Source of the DNA: Paenibacillus humicola
Lineage (GTDB): Bacteria; Bacillota; Bacilli; Paenibacillales; Paenibacillaceae
Reading direction: 5' to 3'
DNA: 64,000 nt
Assembly: GCF_028826105.1 (NCBI RefSeq)
Contig: NZ_JAQGPL010000001.1
Span: 4,118,501 to 4,182,500, forward strand
Part shown: in pieces, positions 55,379 through 63,410 of the stretch
Layout: every line of letters starts with the position of its first letter
Position numbering within the stretch: position 1 is the first letter of the stretch
Notes under the pieces: model-generated
Databases searched by the model: none
Told to the model about the DNA's origin: nothing
Seen by the model: the letters and a program-made list of their open reading frames with translations, nothing else
Position numbers and translations under genes: made by a program

Positions 55379-57430
55379 TCAGCCGCTCTGCGCCGGCTGC
55401 AAATTCAGCGCATCCGCATAGGCCGCCGCCTCCTGGGCCGCATACAGAATGAGCCCGATGCACCACGAATGCGACAGCGTCAGCATCATGCCTTTCGGCT
55501 GAAAGCAGTTCGTGTTGTAGTAGCGCTCCGTCACCATGCCTTTATACGCGTTGAAGTCGCCGTCCTCCCGCGCGATGAACTGCAGGAAGCAGGCGATATG
55601 GTCGCGGGTCCGGTCCAGATAGTAAGCGTCCTGCGTATACGTCCATAACCGGAGCATTTCCGGCACGCAGAACAGGCCGTAGTTGTGCAGATGCTGGTTG
55701 GACGTCGACGCCTGGTCCGCGCCGCGCGAGCGAAAATCGTACTGTGCGAGCAGCGTATGGCGCGGAAACCGCAGGTTGTACGTCCATCTGAACGTCATCA
55801 TCCAGTCGGCCGCGCTCGAAGCGAGCGCGAGCCATTCGGTCCGCTTATCGGACTCGTACAGCCGTACGTAGGCAACGACGGCGTTGTACGCATCTTCGGA
55901 GGTCGGCGTCAGATGGACGTCCTCGGGCGCGCCGTAAATATATTCGTCTTTCACGAAACGGGCGTAATAATGACCGGCTTTCGCCGCCGCTGCGGCAAAA
56001 TCCTGCCTGCCGAAAAAATCCGCCCCTTCGAGCAGCGCGGCAATCCATAAGATGCCGCCCGCGCCGTCCCATTCCTCGACCTCGCCGGTCGCGGCATTGT
56101 AATAGGAGCCGAAATTGCCGTCCTCCCGCTGATGCGAGGCCGCGAATTCCAGGTTGGACCGCACGGCCGTCTCCCATTCGGGATGCTTCTCGCCGCGTTC
56201 CCGCTCGAAAGCGAGCGCGCGCGTCATGAACAGCGTCGCTTCCGCGATCGTACGTGCCTGCAGCCAGTCGGATTTCGGGTTCCACCCTGCGGTCCAGCCT
56301 TTGCCGACGATCCAGGACGCCCAGAAAATGCCGCTCGGCGAAAGTCCGGATGCGATTTTATCCAGCACGGCCGCGCCCGCTTCCGTATAGGCCGCAATCC
56401 CTTTGCGGAGCCCGTAAGCCAGCAGCGCGTAAGCGTACGGCGCGCCGCTCACCCAGCCGACGTGCATATGGGGACGATCGCCCATCCCTTTCACATTGTT
56501 GTTGAATTCGCGGTCGAACGCCGCCGTCTCATACAAGATTTTATGCTCGTCGCTGTAATGCCACGTATGAAGGCCGTAAGCGGTCAGCTCGGCCGCTTCC
56601 TCCAGTCCCATCCACGGGTTCAGCCCGTGCTCGGCGCCATGAAGCCGATACATTCTGCGCACGAACGGATCGTAGGCATGCGGATCGGCATCCGCGGCAT
56701 AGACGGTCAGATTGAGCCGGATGCGCTGCCCCGGTACGAACCGGGCCGTCGTCCGGTCCGCCGGCTTCGGCACGGCGTCGCCGACGAAGGTGACCGGCTC
56801 CTCCCGGTACGGGTAATTCAGCCAGATCGACGTGCCGTCCGCGCTGCCCCGGAAGCCGAGGCCCGTCAGGCCCAGCTCCGACATCTCGTCCGTACACAAT
56901 GCGCCGCACATGCCGTCGTTCCATGCGAACACCGCCGGCAGCGCGGCACGGTCCGAACGGAACGACCAATGGTCCGACACCATTTGGTCCCTATCGCCGC
57001 CGTTATAATCGTAGCGGGGATAGCGGCGCAAATTTTTTTCGAACCGGTTCTCCTTATAGAAAGCGCCGGGAATCATCCAGTCCGGCCGGCCCGGTCCGGC
57101 AAGCTCGCAGCCGAACGTCAGCCCGAATTCGGCGGGTTCGGCTCCCCGGTAAACCATCTCCAGGCCGACCTCGTAACCGCCGCATTCGCCGTCCAGCGCC
57201 GTCCACCTCGCTTCGGCCTCGAACGACGCGGAAGCTCCCGATACCCGAAGCCCATCTTCCCCGTCCGGGGCCAGCTCCGCGATCGGCACCTCCTCGCTTT
57301 CGCCGGTTGCAGCGTTCCAGGCTTCGACCAGCCGGCCAAAGCGCATGAAGAACGGGCCGCCTTCCTTCCCCGGCTCGTAAACCCGCAGCTCATAGCGGCC
57401 GCCCGATTGTTCGGCTCTCCATCCCATCAT
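55379..57430 (-). CDS. Putative alpha/alpha-toroid glycosidase or lyase, family not recognised
   Basis: This 683-residue protein has an N-terminal beta-rich half (about 1-270) and a C-terminal half with repeating helical pairs (LTAYGLHTWHYSDEHKI, YALLAYGLRKGIAAYTEAGA, LEFAASHQREDGNFGSYYNA, WMMTFRWTYNLRFPRHTLLA). Asp/Glu and aromatic residues line several of these, as in six-hairpin glycosidases and unsaturated glucuronyl hydrolases. I do not recognise the family. No signal peptide is visible. The ATG at 57430 has GGGGG 6 bases upstream; another ATG follows directly. The operon position favours action on an imported oligosaccharide. Confidence 0.65.
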   Translation of the reverse strand: MMGWRAEQSGGRYELRVYEPGKEGGPFFMRFGRLVEAWNAATGESEEVPIAELAPDGEDGLRVSGASASFEAEARWTALDGECGGYEVGLEMVYRGAEPAEFGLTFGCELAGPGRPDWMIPGAFYKENRFEKNLRRYPRYDYNGGDRDQMVSDHWSFRSDRAALPAVFAWNDGMCGALCTDEMSELGLTGLGFRGSADGTSIWLNYPYREEPVTFVGDAVPKPADRTTARFVPGQRIRLNLTVYAADADPHAYDPFVRRMYRLHGAEHGLNPWMGLEEAAELTAYGLHTWHYSDEHKILYETAAFDREFNNNVKGMGDRPHMHVGWVSGAPYAYALLAYGLRKGIAAYTEAGAAVLDKIASGLSPSGIFWASWIVGKGWTAGWNPKSDWLQARTIAEATLFMTRALAFERERGEKHPEWETAVRSNLEFAASHQREDGNFGSYYNAATGEVEEWDGAGGILWIAALLEGADFFGRQDFAAAAAKAGHYYARFVKDEYIYGAPEDVHLTPTSEDAYNAVVAYVRLYESDKRTEWLALASSAADWMMTFRWTYNLRFPRHTLLAQYDFRSRGADQASTSNQHLHNYGLFCVPEMLRLWTYTQDAYYLDRTRDHIACFLQFIAREDGDFNAYKGMVTERYYNTNCFQPKGMMLTLSHSWCIGLILYAAQEAAAYADALNLQPAQSG

Positions 57431-57452
57431 CTTAAACCCCCGATCCCTGGAC

Positions 57453-58706
57453 TTAAAGCTTCAGCTTGTACAGCTCGATCAGATTGTCCCGGAAGATCCG
57501 GTCCGCAAACGTCATCGCCGCCTTCTCCGTCATCGCGCCTTCCGCCACTTTTTCCGTGAGCACGTCGGCAACGATTTTGCGCGCCAGCTTCAGGTGGGCG
57601 TAAGTCCCCTCGATATGATTATAGTCGCCGCCGAAGCCTTGAATTTTCGTCTCCGGCACCATTTCGATCATCTGGTGCAAAATTTGCTTGCCCGCCGTCG
57701 GGGAAATGATATACGTCCACGTGAAATCCGTATAAACGTTCGGATAATTTTTCGCGATGCTTAAATACGGCTCGAAATACGGAAATCCGCAGTGCAGCAG
57801 CACGAATTTGGCGTCGGTATACTCCGCAAGCAGCGGAAGCAGCTTCGAAGCGTCCGAATTCGGGATGAGGTTGCCGTTCCCCGAGACGCTCGTTTCATGA
57901 TGGCCGGTATGAATTTGAATCGGCAGATCGTAGGCGATGGAGCGCTGGATAATAAAATGAATGAGATAGTCCTGAAGAGCGACCGTTTCCTGCTGCGAAA
58001 GCCCGTCTTCGAGCGTCAGGCCGAGCAGCCGGTTGAATACGGCCTCCGCTTCCTGAAAGGTCGGCTTGCCGCTGGCCAGCGTGCGCCAATAAGCGTGTCC
58101 GAGCTTCGTCGCCACCATGCCGTCCTGCTTGAATTTATGCAATAAGGCATCCACCGCATCCAAATAGCCCGCGAGCGTATGCACGTTCGTCCGCGCGCTT
58201 CTTGCAACCTCGTGGATATCCTTCCGTGTTCGCAGCTTATAGGTAAAGTCCAAAAACATGATCGGCCGGAACAGCTCGTATTCCAGCTTCGTCGTCTGAA
58301 TCAGCGTAAAAGCAAGGTCGATTCCCGACTTCTCGGATAACACTTCGCGATACCAATCCGGATTGTGCGTCGCCGCTTTCACTTTCTCGTTCACGGCCAA
58401 AATGCCGCTAACGCTCCAATCGTCGAACCCGTACAGGTCGCGCATCGCCGTCCGGAACATGCGCGCGTAGGTCGTATTGCCCGTTCTCTGCCAATATTTC
58501 AAAAAAACGGAAGCTCTTTCTTCGTCGCTGCCGGCATTTCTTCCGAGTGCGCCTCTCTCCATTCCGGCCGTCACGAGATCGGAATCCAGGTAGTGCATCA
58601 GCGAGAAAAAATCATGGTTCTCTTTTTTGCGAATTTGCGGGGTCGCCAGATGCTCGTGTCCGTCAATGACCCGAAGCTCGTTGATATATTCGTGTATGGT
58701 GCTCAC
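57453..58706 (-). CDS. Amidohydrolase-superfamily protein resembling uronate isomerase
   Basis: This 417-residue TIM-barrel protein has the metal pair in VIDGHEHLATP (His17, His19), a later LPIQIHTGHHETSVSG (metal His), VLLHCGFPYFEPYL and IQGFGGDYNHIEG (metal Asp). The layout resembles uronate isomerase (UxaC-like) and amidohydrolase-2 proteins. It could isomerise a uronic acid or hydrolyse a lactone; the usual UxaC motifs are not convincing enough for a name. Start is GTG at 58706, 10 bases from GGAAGGAG. It is the first gene after the attenuator hairpin. Confidence 0.75.
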   Translation of the reverse strand: MSTIHEYINELRVIDGHEHLATPQIRKKENHDFFSLMHYLDSDLVTAGMERGALGRNAGSDEERASVFLKYWQRTGNTTYARMFRTAMRDLYGFDDWSVSGILAVNEKVKAATHNPDWYREVLSEKSGIDLAFTLIQTTKLEYELFRPIMFLDFTYKLRTRKDIHEVARSARTNVHTLAGYLDAVDALLHKFKQDGMVATKLGHAYWRTLASGKPTFQEAEAVFNRLLGLTLEDGLSQQETVALQDYLIHFIIQRSIAYDLPIQIHTGHHETSVSGNGNLIPNSDASKLLPLLAEYTDAKFVLLHCGFPYFEPYLSIAKNYPNVYTDFTWTYIISPTAGKQILHQMIEMVPETKIQGFGGDYNHIEGTYAHLKLARKIVADVLTEKVAEGAMTEKAAMTFADRIFRDNLIELYKLKL

Positions 58707-58723
58707 CTTGGCCCTTCTCCTTC

Positions 58724-58762
58724 CAAAAATGGGGCGACTGCTCCCGTAACAGAAGCAGTCGC
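58724..58762 (-). terminator. Attenuator-like terminator between binding-protein and enzyme genes
   Basis: Stem GCGACTGCT/AGCAGTCGC (58734-58742 with 58754-58762), 11-base loop, followed on the minus strand by CCCATTTTTGG. As it lies inside a colinear operon, partial read-through would keep the sugar-binding protein in excess over the enzymes. Confidence 0.7.
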
Positions 58763-58776
58763 ACCGATGCTGTCGA

Positions 58777-60117
58777 TTAATCTACGTTAAGCTCCGGGAA
58801 GGCATTCTTGACTTCCTTCTTGAATGCCGCTACGACATCGTCGAAGCTTTTGTTGTTCGTAATGCCGTCGCCGGCTACCGTTCTCCACTTGCTCAGGATG
58901 TCCTCGCCGTATTTATCGGCTTTGAGCGGCGGAATGTTTTTGACCGTGTTATAGTACGGAACGAGGATGTTCTCGTCGCCGAAGAGCGGCGATTTGAACG
59001 TCGTCAGGTTGTTCTCGTACACTTTGGCGTTGCCCGGCATGTTGCCCGTTTTCTCCAAATTGTGCTGCTGCCATTCCACGCCGGCGATATATTTGATGAA
59101 TTCGTACGCCAGCGCTTTGTTCGGCGACTTGTCGTAGATGCCGCGGTACGTGCCGCCTTCATAGAAGCCTTCCGGCGTAGCGGCGACACCGTATTTGCCG
59201 TTCGCCTTATTGTCCTTGTTGTCGACCATAAAGCCAGCCCACGCCGGCATCGAGGTCAGCACGACGCTGCCGTCGTTAAGCGCGTTGCCCCAGCCTGCGG
59301 ACATGAACGGAAGCTTGGCGTCCACGTTGTTTTGGCGGATTTTCAGCTGCGTTTCGTAAATCGTTTTCCATTTCGGATCGATGTTCAGCTTGCCGTCCTT
59401 CACCCAAGGCTGGGTGTTGTACGCCTCGATGTCAAACAGGTCGCCGGCATTTTGAATCAGATGCTCTTTGCCGCCGCTTTCGGCTGCGACATTTTTGCCG
59501 AGGTCGATGATTTTATCCCAGCTGTTCACCATGTCGCCGATTTTTTTCGGATCGTCCGTGCCGAGATATTTCTTGGCGACGTCGCGGAGGTACCAGAAGC
59601 CTCCCGGCGAAGAGTGGTCGGACACGGCGCGCAGCTTGCCGTCCTCGGAGTAACCCAGTTCCTTCACGTACGGAATGTAGTCCTTCACCAGGTCGTCTCC
59701 GCCCATTGCGGACAGGTCGGTCAGAAATTTGGAATTGATGAACTTGCCGATGTAGCCGCGCTCCAGGTCAAAAATATCCGGCACATCGCGGCCGGATTGC
59801 AGCGCCGTCAGCAGCTTCGTTTGATACTGGTCGCCCGGGAACAATTTCACGTCGATCGTGACGCCCGGATTTTTCGCATGGAACTGATCGGCCATGTCTT
59901 TGACCTGATCGAAGAACGTCCAGATGACCAGATGGCCCTTCAGCTCCTGCGCGCCGCCGGTATCGCCCGTTTGGCCGCCCGCATTCGTCGAACCGCCGCC
60001 GGCTGCGCCGTTATCGGCACCGCCCGTAGAATTGTTTCCGTTTTTGCCGCCGCAGGCCGCGAGCACGGTGACCAGGATGACGGACATGACCAATAGGAGC
60101 CATTTTCTCGTTTTCAA
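58777..60117 (-). CDS. Extracellular sugar-binding lipoprotein of an ABC transporter
   Basis: This 446-residue family 1 solute-binding protein has a basic start, a hydrophobic stretch and lipobox LAAC (Cys near 22), then a Gly/Asn/Ser-rich spacer and the binding fold (IWTFFDQVKDMADQFHAKNP; VPDIFDLERGYIGKFI). The start is TTG at 60117, 7 bases from AAGGGGAG; the ATG twelve codons upstream has no site. It follows two permease genes and captures the oligosaccharide outside the cell. Confidence 0.92.
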   Translation of the reverse strand: MKTRKWLLLVMSVILVTVLAACGGKNGNNSTGGADNGAAGGGSTNAGGQTGDTGGAQELKGHLVIWTFFDQVKDMADQFHAKNPGVTIDVKLFPGDQYQTKLLTALQSGRDVPDIFDLERGYIGKFINSKFLTDLSAMGGDDLVKDYIPYVKELGYSEDGKLRAVSDHSSPGGFWYLRDVAKKYLGTDDPKKIGDMVNSWDKIIDLGKNVAAESGGKEHLIQNAGDLFDIEAYNTQPWVKDGKLNIDPKWKTIYETQLKIRQNNVDAKLPFMSAGWGNALNDGSVVLTSMPAWAGFMVDNKDNKANGKYGVAATPEGFYEGGTYRGIYDKSPNKALAYEFIKYIAGVEWQQHNLEKTGNMPGNAKVYENNLTTFKSPLFGDENILVPYYNTVKNIPPLKADKYGEDILSKWRTVAGDGITNNKSFDDVVAAFKKEVKNAFPELNVD

Positions 60118-60268
60118 AACCGTTCTCCCCTTACATCGATTAGTGAACTGCACATGCTGTGGAATGACCCTCGTTTACGTTAACGCTTCTTGATGGATGG
60201 GCTTACCCGCCTCTTCCGCAAGCATCACCTCTTTCGATGGAGTAAGTCCGGGTGCCGCGAGCCGCCTG

Positions 60269-61090
60269 TCAGCCTTTCACCGCGCCTGCGGCAACGCCGT
60301 CGATAATCCGCTTTGACATAAAGGAGAAGAAGACGAGCACCGGCACGACGGCGATGACGATACCGACATATTGGGCGCCGAAGTCGGACGTAAACTGCGA
60401 CTTCAGGCTGGCGATCATGACCGGCAGCGTCTGCAGGTTGTTATCGAACAGCACGATCAGCGGCGTCAGAAAATCGTTCCATTTTCCGATAAACGCGAAG
60501 ATGCCGAGCGTCGCCAGTGCCGGACTCATGATCGGGAGCACGATCCGGTTGAAAATTTGCAGCTCGCCGTAGCCGTCCACCCGCCCCGACTCGACGATTT
60601 CGGTCGGCACCGACGAATCCGCGAACTGCCGCATCAGGAAGATGCCGAATGCGTTATAGATCGACGGCAGGATGAGCGGCCAGTACGTGTTGAGCATGTC
60701 AAACGAGTCCATCAGCTTATAGAAGCCGATGATGCCGAGCTGGCCCGGGATCATCATCGTGCCGAGCACGAACAGAAACAGGAAGTTCCGGTAGCGGAAA
60801 CGGTATTTCGAGAATCCGTAGCCGGCCAGAGCGGCGAAGTAGACGTTGATGATCGTCGACGTAACCGTAATGAACAGCGTGTTCGCGAATCCCCGCCAAA
60901 TATTGACCGTATTTTTCAGCCGCTCGTAATTGTCGAGAAACTGGTCCCCCGGGATGAGCAGCAGCTTGCGGGCGATATCCGAATTGGTGTGCGTCGACGT
61001 GATGATCATGCTGTAGAACGGCAGCAGGCACGTCGCCGCAACGACGATGAGAAACAGATACAGGATGCTTCTCGTGATGATTTTGGTCAT
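60269..61090 (-). CDS. Carbohydrate ABC transporter permease, MalG type
   Basis: This 273-residue permease has six transmembrane helices and the EAA-like loop SVPTEIVESGRVDGYGELQI followed by VLPIMSPALATLG, which contacts the ATPase. LPFYSMIITSTHTNS near the N-terminus is typical of the MalG/LacG class. AGGAGG is 9 bases before the ATG. Transporters of this class use a separately encoded MsmX/UgpC ATPase, and none is present here. Confidence 0.92.
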   Translation of the reverse strand: MTKIITRSILYLFLIVVAATCLLPFYSMIITSTHTNSDIARKLLLIPGDQFLDNYERLKNTVNIWRGFANTLFITVTSTIINVYFAALAGYGFSKYRFRYRNFLFLFVLGTMMIPGQLGIIGFYKLMDSFDMLNTYWPLILPSIYNAFGIFLMRQFADSSVPTEIVESGRVDGYGELQIFNRIVLPIMSPALATLGIFAFIGKWNDFLTPLIVLFDNNLQTLPVMIASLKSQFTSDFGAQYVGIVIAVVPVLVFFSFMSKRIIDGVAAGAVKG

Positions 61091-61103
61091 GCGCGTTCGC
61101 CTC

Positions 61104-61976
61104 CTATTCCCTCAGCTTCGAGGCTCTGGCGGTAATGGCCGTAAAAAACATGACGACGATGAATATCCCGTATGCGACCGCTGCGCCGTAGCTGTAATCG
61201 AAGTTTTTGAATGCCGTCTCGTATAAATACATGACCATGGTACGGCCCGTATTGTTCGGTCCGTCTCCGAGGATGAGCGGCGCGTCGAACAGCTGCAGCC
61301 CGCCGATGACCGAGGTGATGAACACGAACAGAAACACCGGCCTGAGAAGCGGCAGCGTAATATGAAGCGCCGTCTGCGTCTTCGTCGCGCCGTCCACCTC
61401 CGCCGCCTCGTACACCTCGCTTGGGATCGACTGCAGGCCCGCGATAAAGACGATCATGTTGAAGCCGAAATACTGCCAGGCGATGACCCCGGAAGCGATG
61501 ATCCGCGACCACCAGGCGCTGTTGAACCAGTTGACGGGATCCTGAACGATCCCCAGCGCCAGCAAAATTTTGTTGATGCTGCCGGTTTGCCAGTCGAACA
61601 TCAGGGCGAAAATGACGCCGAGCGTAACCGGCGTAATGATGTGCGGAAAGAAGTACACCGCACGGAAGAAATGCTTGCCCCGGATAAACTTCTCGTTCAG
61701 CACGAGCGCGAGCAGCAAAGCGGTAATGAGCTGCGGCGTGTTGGAAAACACCCAGATGATGAGCGTGTTCCAGATCGTCTGATAAAAGAAGCTGTCGTGC
61801 AGCAGCCGCGTATAGTTGGCCACCCCGACGAACACCGGGTCGCTAAAGCCGTCCCACTTCATGAAGCTTAAGTACAAGGTGTACAAAATCGGCGCCAGAC
61901 CGAAAACGGCAAATCCGATAAAGAAAGGCGCCACAAAGAAGTATCCGTAATACGATCTGTTCACCTTCGAGCCCAC
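61104..61976 (-). CDS. Carbohydrate ABC transporter permease, MalF type
   Basis: This 290-residue six-helix permease has VAPFFIGFAVFGLAPILYTL at the N-terminus and the EAA loop EVYEAAEVDGATKTQTALHI followed by TLPLLRPV. It starts with GTG at 61976, shortly after the lacI stop at 61994 and 13 bases before the next permease. It pairs with the MalG-type subunit to form the channel. Confidence 0.92.
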   Translation of the reverse strand: MGSKVNRSYYGYFFVAPFFIGFAVFGLAPILYTLYLSFMKWDGFSDPVFVGVANYTRLLHDSFFYQTIWNTLIIWVFSNTPQLITALLLALVLNEKFIRGKHFFRAVYFFPHIITPVTLGVIFALMFDWQTGSINKILLALGIVQDPVNWFNSAWWSRIIASGVIAWQYFGFNMIVFIAGLQSIPSEVYEAAEVDGATKTQTALHITLPLLRPVFLFVFITSVIGGLQLFDAPLILGDGPNNTGRTMVMYLYETAFKNFDYSYGAAVAYGIFIVVMFFTAITARASKLRE

Positions 61977-61993
61977 TCATCCTCACCTCTTCA

Positions 61994-63001
61994 CTATAAT
62001 TTTCCGCAGGAGTCGCGAATTATGAGCCTTGGTTTCAAAAGGAAATGATCCGCAGGTCCTTTGCCGCCTCCTTCGATTTTTTGCAGCAGGCCTTCGGCCG
62101 CTTTCATGCCGATATCCTGGAACGGCTGCCGGACCGTCGTGAGGGACGGGTACACCCATTCCGATATCGTAATGTCGTCGAAGCCGACGATCGACATCTG
62201 CTTCGGCACGTTGTGGTCGTATTCCTGGACGGCGCGCAGCGCGCCGATCGCCGTTTCGTCGTTCGAGCCGATGACCGCGGTAAAGCCGGCGGTTTCGAGC
62301 AGCTTCTTCATCGCTTTGTAACCGCCCTGATTGCTCCAGTCCGATTCGACGATCCAGTCTGCGTTATAGGTCAGCTGAAGCGCTTCCATTGCCTGCAAAT
62401 AGCCTTTCAGCCGGTATTTGTTGGCGGCTGCATGATCCGGACCGGTAATATACGCGATTTTCCGGTGGCCCAGGCCGTGCAAATATTCGACGATTTCGTA
62501 CACGCCCGCCGCGTTATCCACATCGACGGAGAAAATGTTGTCCATCTCGCCGTGGTCGCCGACCAGCGCGACCGGATAGCTGGAATCGCGGATTTGCTCC
62601 AGATTCGCTACGCTGCGCTTTTGGAAGCTGACGAGAATAACGCCGTCCACCTGCCCTTCGTACAGCAGATTGAGAAAGGATATCTCTTCGGCATAGTTGG
62701 AGGTCCAGCTCAGAAAGATGCAGTTATAGCCTTTCATATTGGCGACCCGCTCAATCCCGCGGATGATGCCGGAATAGAAAATGTTCGAAATGTTGTCTAC
62801 GACGACGGCGATGATATTCGTCCTGTCGAGCACCAGTCTGCGCGCGTTGGCGTTGCGGTGGAAATTAAGCTCCTTGATCGCTTTCTCCAGCGCTTCCTGC
62901 GTGGCCTTCTTCACTTTTTGCCCGTTCAAATACCGGGAGACGGTGCTTTTGGACGTGCCCGCAAGCCTTGCGACGTCATGAATGGTCGGTCCCATTGCCA
63001 T
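61994..63001 (-). CDS. LacI-family transcriptional repressor of the sugar island
   Basis: This 335-residue regulator has the N-terminal helix-turn-helix TIHDVARLAGTSKSTVSRYL, the hinge (RRLVLDRTNIIAVVVDNISN) and a periplasmic-binding-protein-like sensor domain (VDGVILVSFQ, HRKIAYITGP, VIGSNDETAIGALRAV, IVGFDDITISEWVYPSLTTV). It is the first gene of the operon and faces the operator array upstream. GGAAAGAG lies 2 bases before ATG 63001 and 8 before ATG 62995, so the start could be either. It likely binds GGGAACGTTCCC and is released by the imported sugar or its phosphate. Confidence 0.92.
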   Translation of the reverse strand: MAMGPTIHDVARLAGTSKSTVSRYLNGQKVKKATQEALEKAIKELNFHRNANARRLVLDRTNIIAVVVDNISNIFYSGIIRGIERVANMKGYNCIFLSWTSNYAEEISFLNLLYEGQVDGVILVSFQKRSVANLEQIRDSSYPVALVGDHGEMDNIFSVDVDNAAGVYEIVEYLHGLGHRKIAYITGPDHAAANKYRLKGYLQAMEALQLTYNADWIVESDWSNQGGYKAMKKLLETAGFTAVIGSNDETAIGALRAVQEYDHNVPKQMSIVGFDDITISEWVYPSLTTVRQPFQDIGMKAAEGLLQKIEGGGKGPADHFLLKPRLIIRDSCGKL

Positions 63002-63012
63002 CACTCTTTCCA

Positions 63013-63026
63013 CGTTAACGTTTCCC
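63013..63026 (-). promoter_or_regulatory. Degenerate operator or cre-like site
   Basis: On the minus strand GGGAAACGTTAACG agrees with 12 of 14 positions of a CcpA cre (TGNAANCGNTNNCA) and with the left half of the LacI palindromes. It overlaps the leader just upstream of lacI. Confidence 0.4.
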
Positions 63027-63056
63027 GAACCCGGTTTTCTAATATCGCCTGATTTT

Positions 63057-63068
63057 GGGAACGTTCCC
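63057..63068. promoter_or_regulatory. LacI operator O1
   Basis: Perfect palindrome GGGAACGTTCCC, 14 bp with flanking T and A. It abuts the extended -10 box at 63069-63077 and covers its predicted start point. Confidence 0.8.
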
Positions 63069-63077
63069 ATTTTACCA
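63069..63077 (-). promoter_or_regulatory. Candidate extended -10 promoter P1 for lacI operon
   Basis: Minus-strand TGGTAAAAT has the TGn extension; no good -35 is present. It touches operator O1. Confidence 0.4.
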
Positions 63078-63108
63078 AAAAGAAGGTTCCGGCGATACCC
63101 ATCAGATT

Positions 63109-63120
63109 GGGAACGTTCCC
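63109..63120. promoter_or_regulatory. LacI operator O2
   Basis: Perfect GGGAACGTTCCC palindrome, centre 52 bp from O1, close to five helical turns. Confidence 0.75.
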
Positions 63121-63183
63121 GATTTACGAAGAGCCCTTCCGAAAACTTCTGTCTCCACGATTTGCTGATGAGAAACTAAAAAT

Positions 63184-63195
63184 GGGAACGTTCCC
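63184..63195. promoter_or_regulatory. LacI operator O3
   Basis: Perfect GGGAACGTTCCC palindrome (14 bp with flanks), centre 75 bp from O2, close to seven helical turns. Confidence 0.75.
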
Positions 63196-63338
63196 AAAAA
63201 GAACATTGCAAAAATGACCTCTTTGCCTGCAGCCCGTGATCCCATGCTTCCGTCTTCTCCCGTTTGCTGCAGTCCATTCATCGATTCATTCATTTCTATG
63301 CACCGACAGCCGGATAGATAAGAAACCCGGATCATTTT

Positions 63339-63350
63339 GGGAACGTTCCC
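63339..63350. promoter_or_regulatory. LacI operator O4
   Basis: Perfect GGGAACGTTCCC palindrome, 155 bp from O3. Its centre lies about 30 bases downstream of the start predicted from promoter P2, a repressing or road-blocking position. Confidence 0.8.
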
Positions 63351-63381
63351 GTTTTGATAAAAGAAAATCATTTATGCCTCT

Positions 63382-63410
63382 ATGATAGCGGCTGCGGCGA
63401 AGCGTGTCAA
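63382..63410 (-). promoter_or_regulatory. Strong sigma-A promoter P2 of the catabolic operon
   Basis: Minus-strand TTGACA (63405-63410, perfect), 17-base spacer and TATCAT (63382-63387). Start near 63375, so the leader before lacI would be about 375 bases and contain all operators. Confidence 0.75.

Noticed and set aside
40845..63001. Sulfoquinovose or inositol pathway
   Set aside because: The recognised enzymes do not include a sulfoquinovosidase (GH31), transaldolase, inositol dehydrogenase or IolE/IolD-like protein.
63057..63350. CRISPR-like repeat array from the four GGGAACGTTCCC copies
   Set aside because: Repeats are 12 bp, palindromic and unevenly spaced by 52, 75 and 155 bp; they are operators.
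63102..63371. An 89-codon minus-strand frame within the operator region
   Set aside because: It runs through three of the operator palindromes, has no good ribosome binding site and no recognisable features; the region is explained as a control region.
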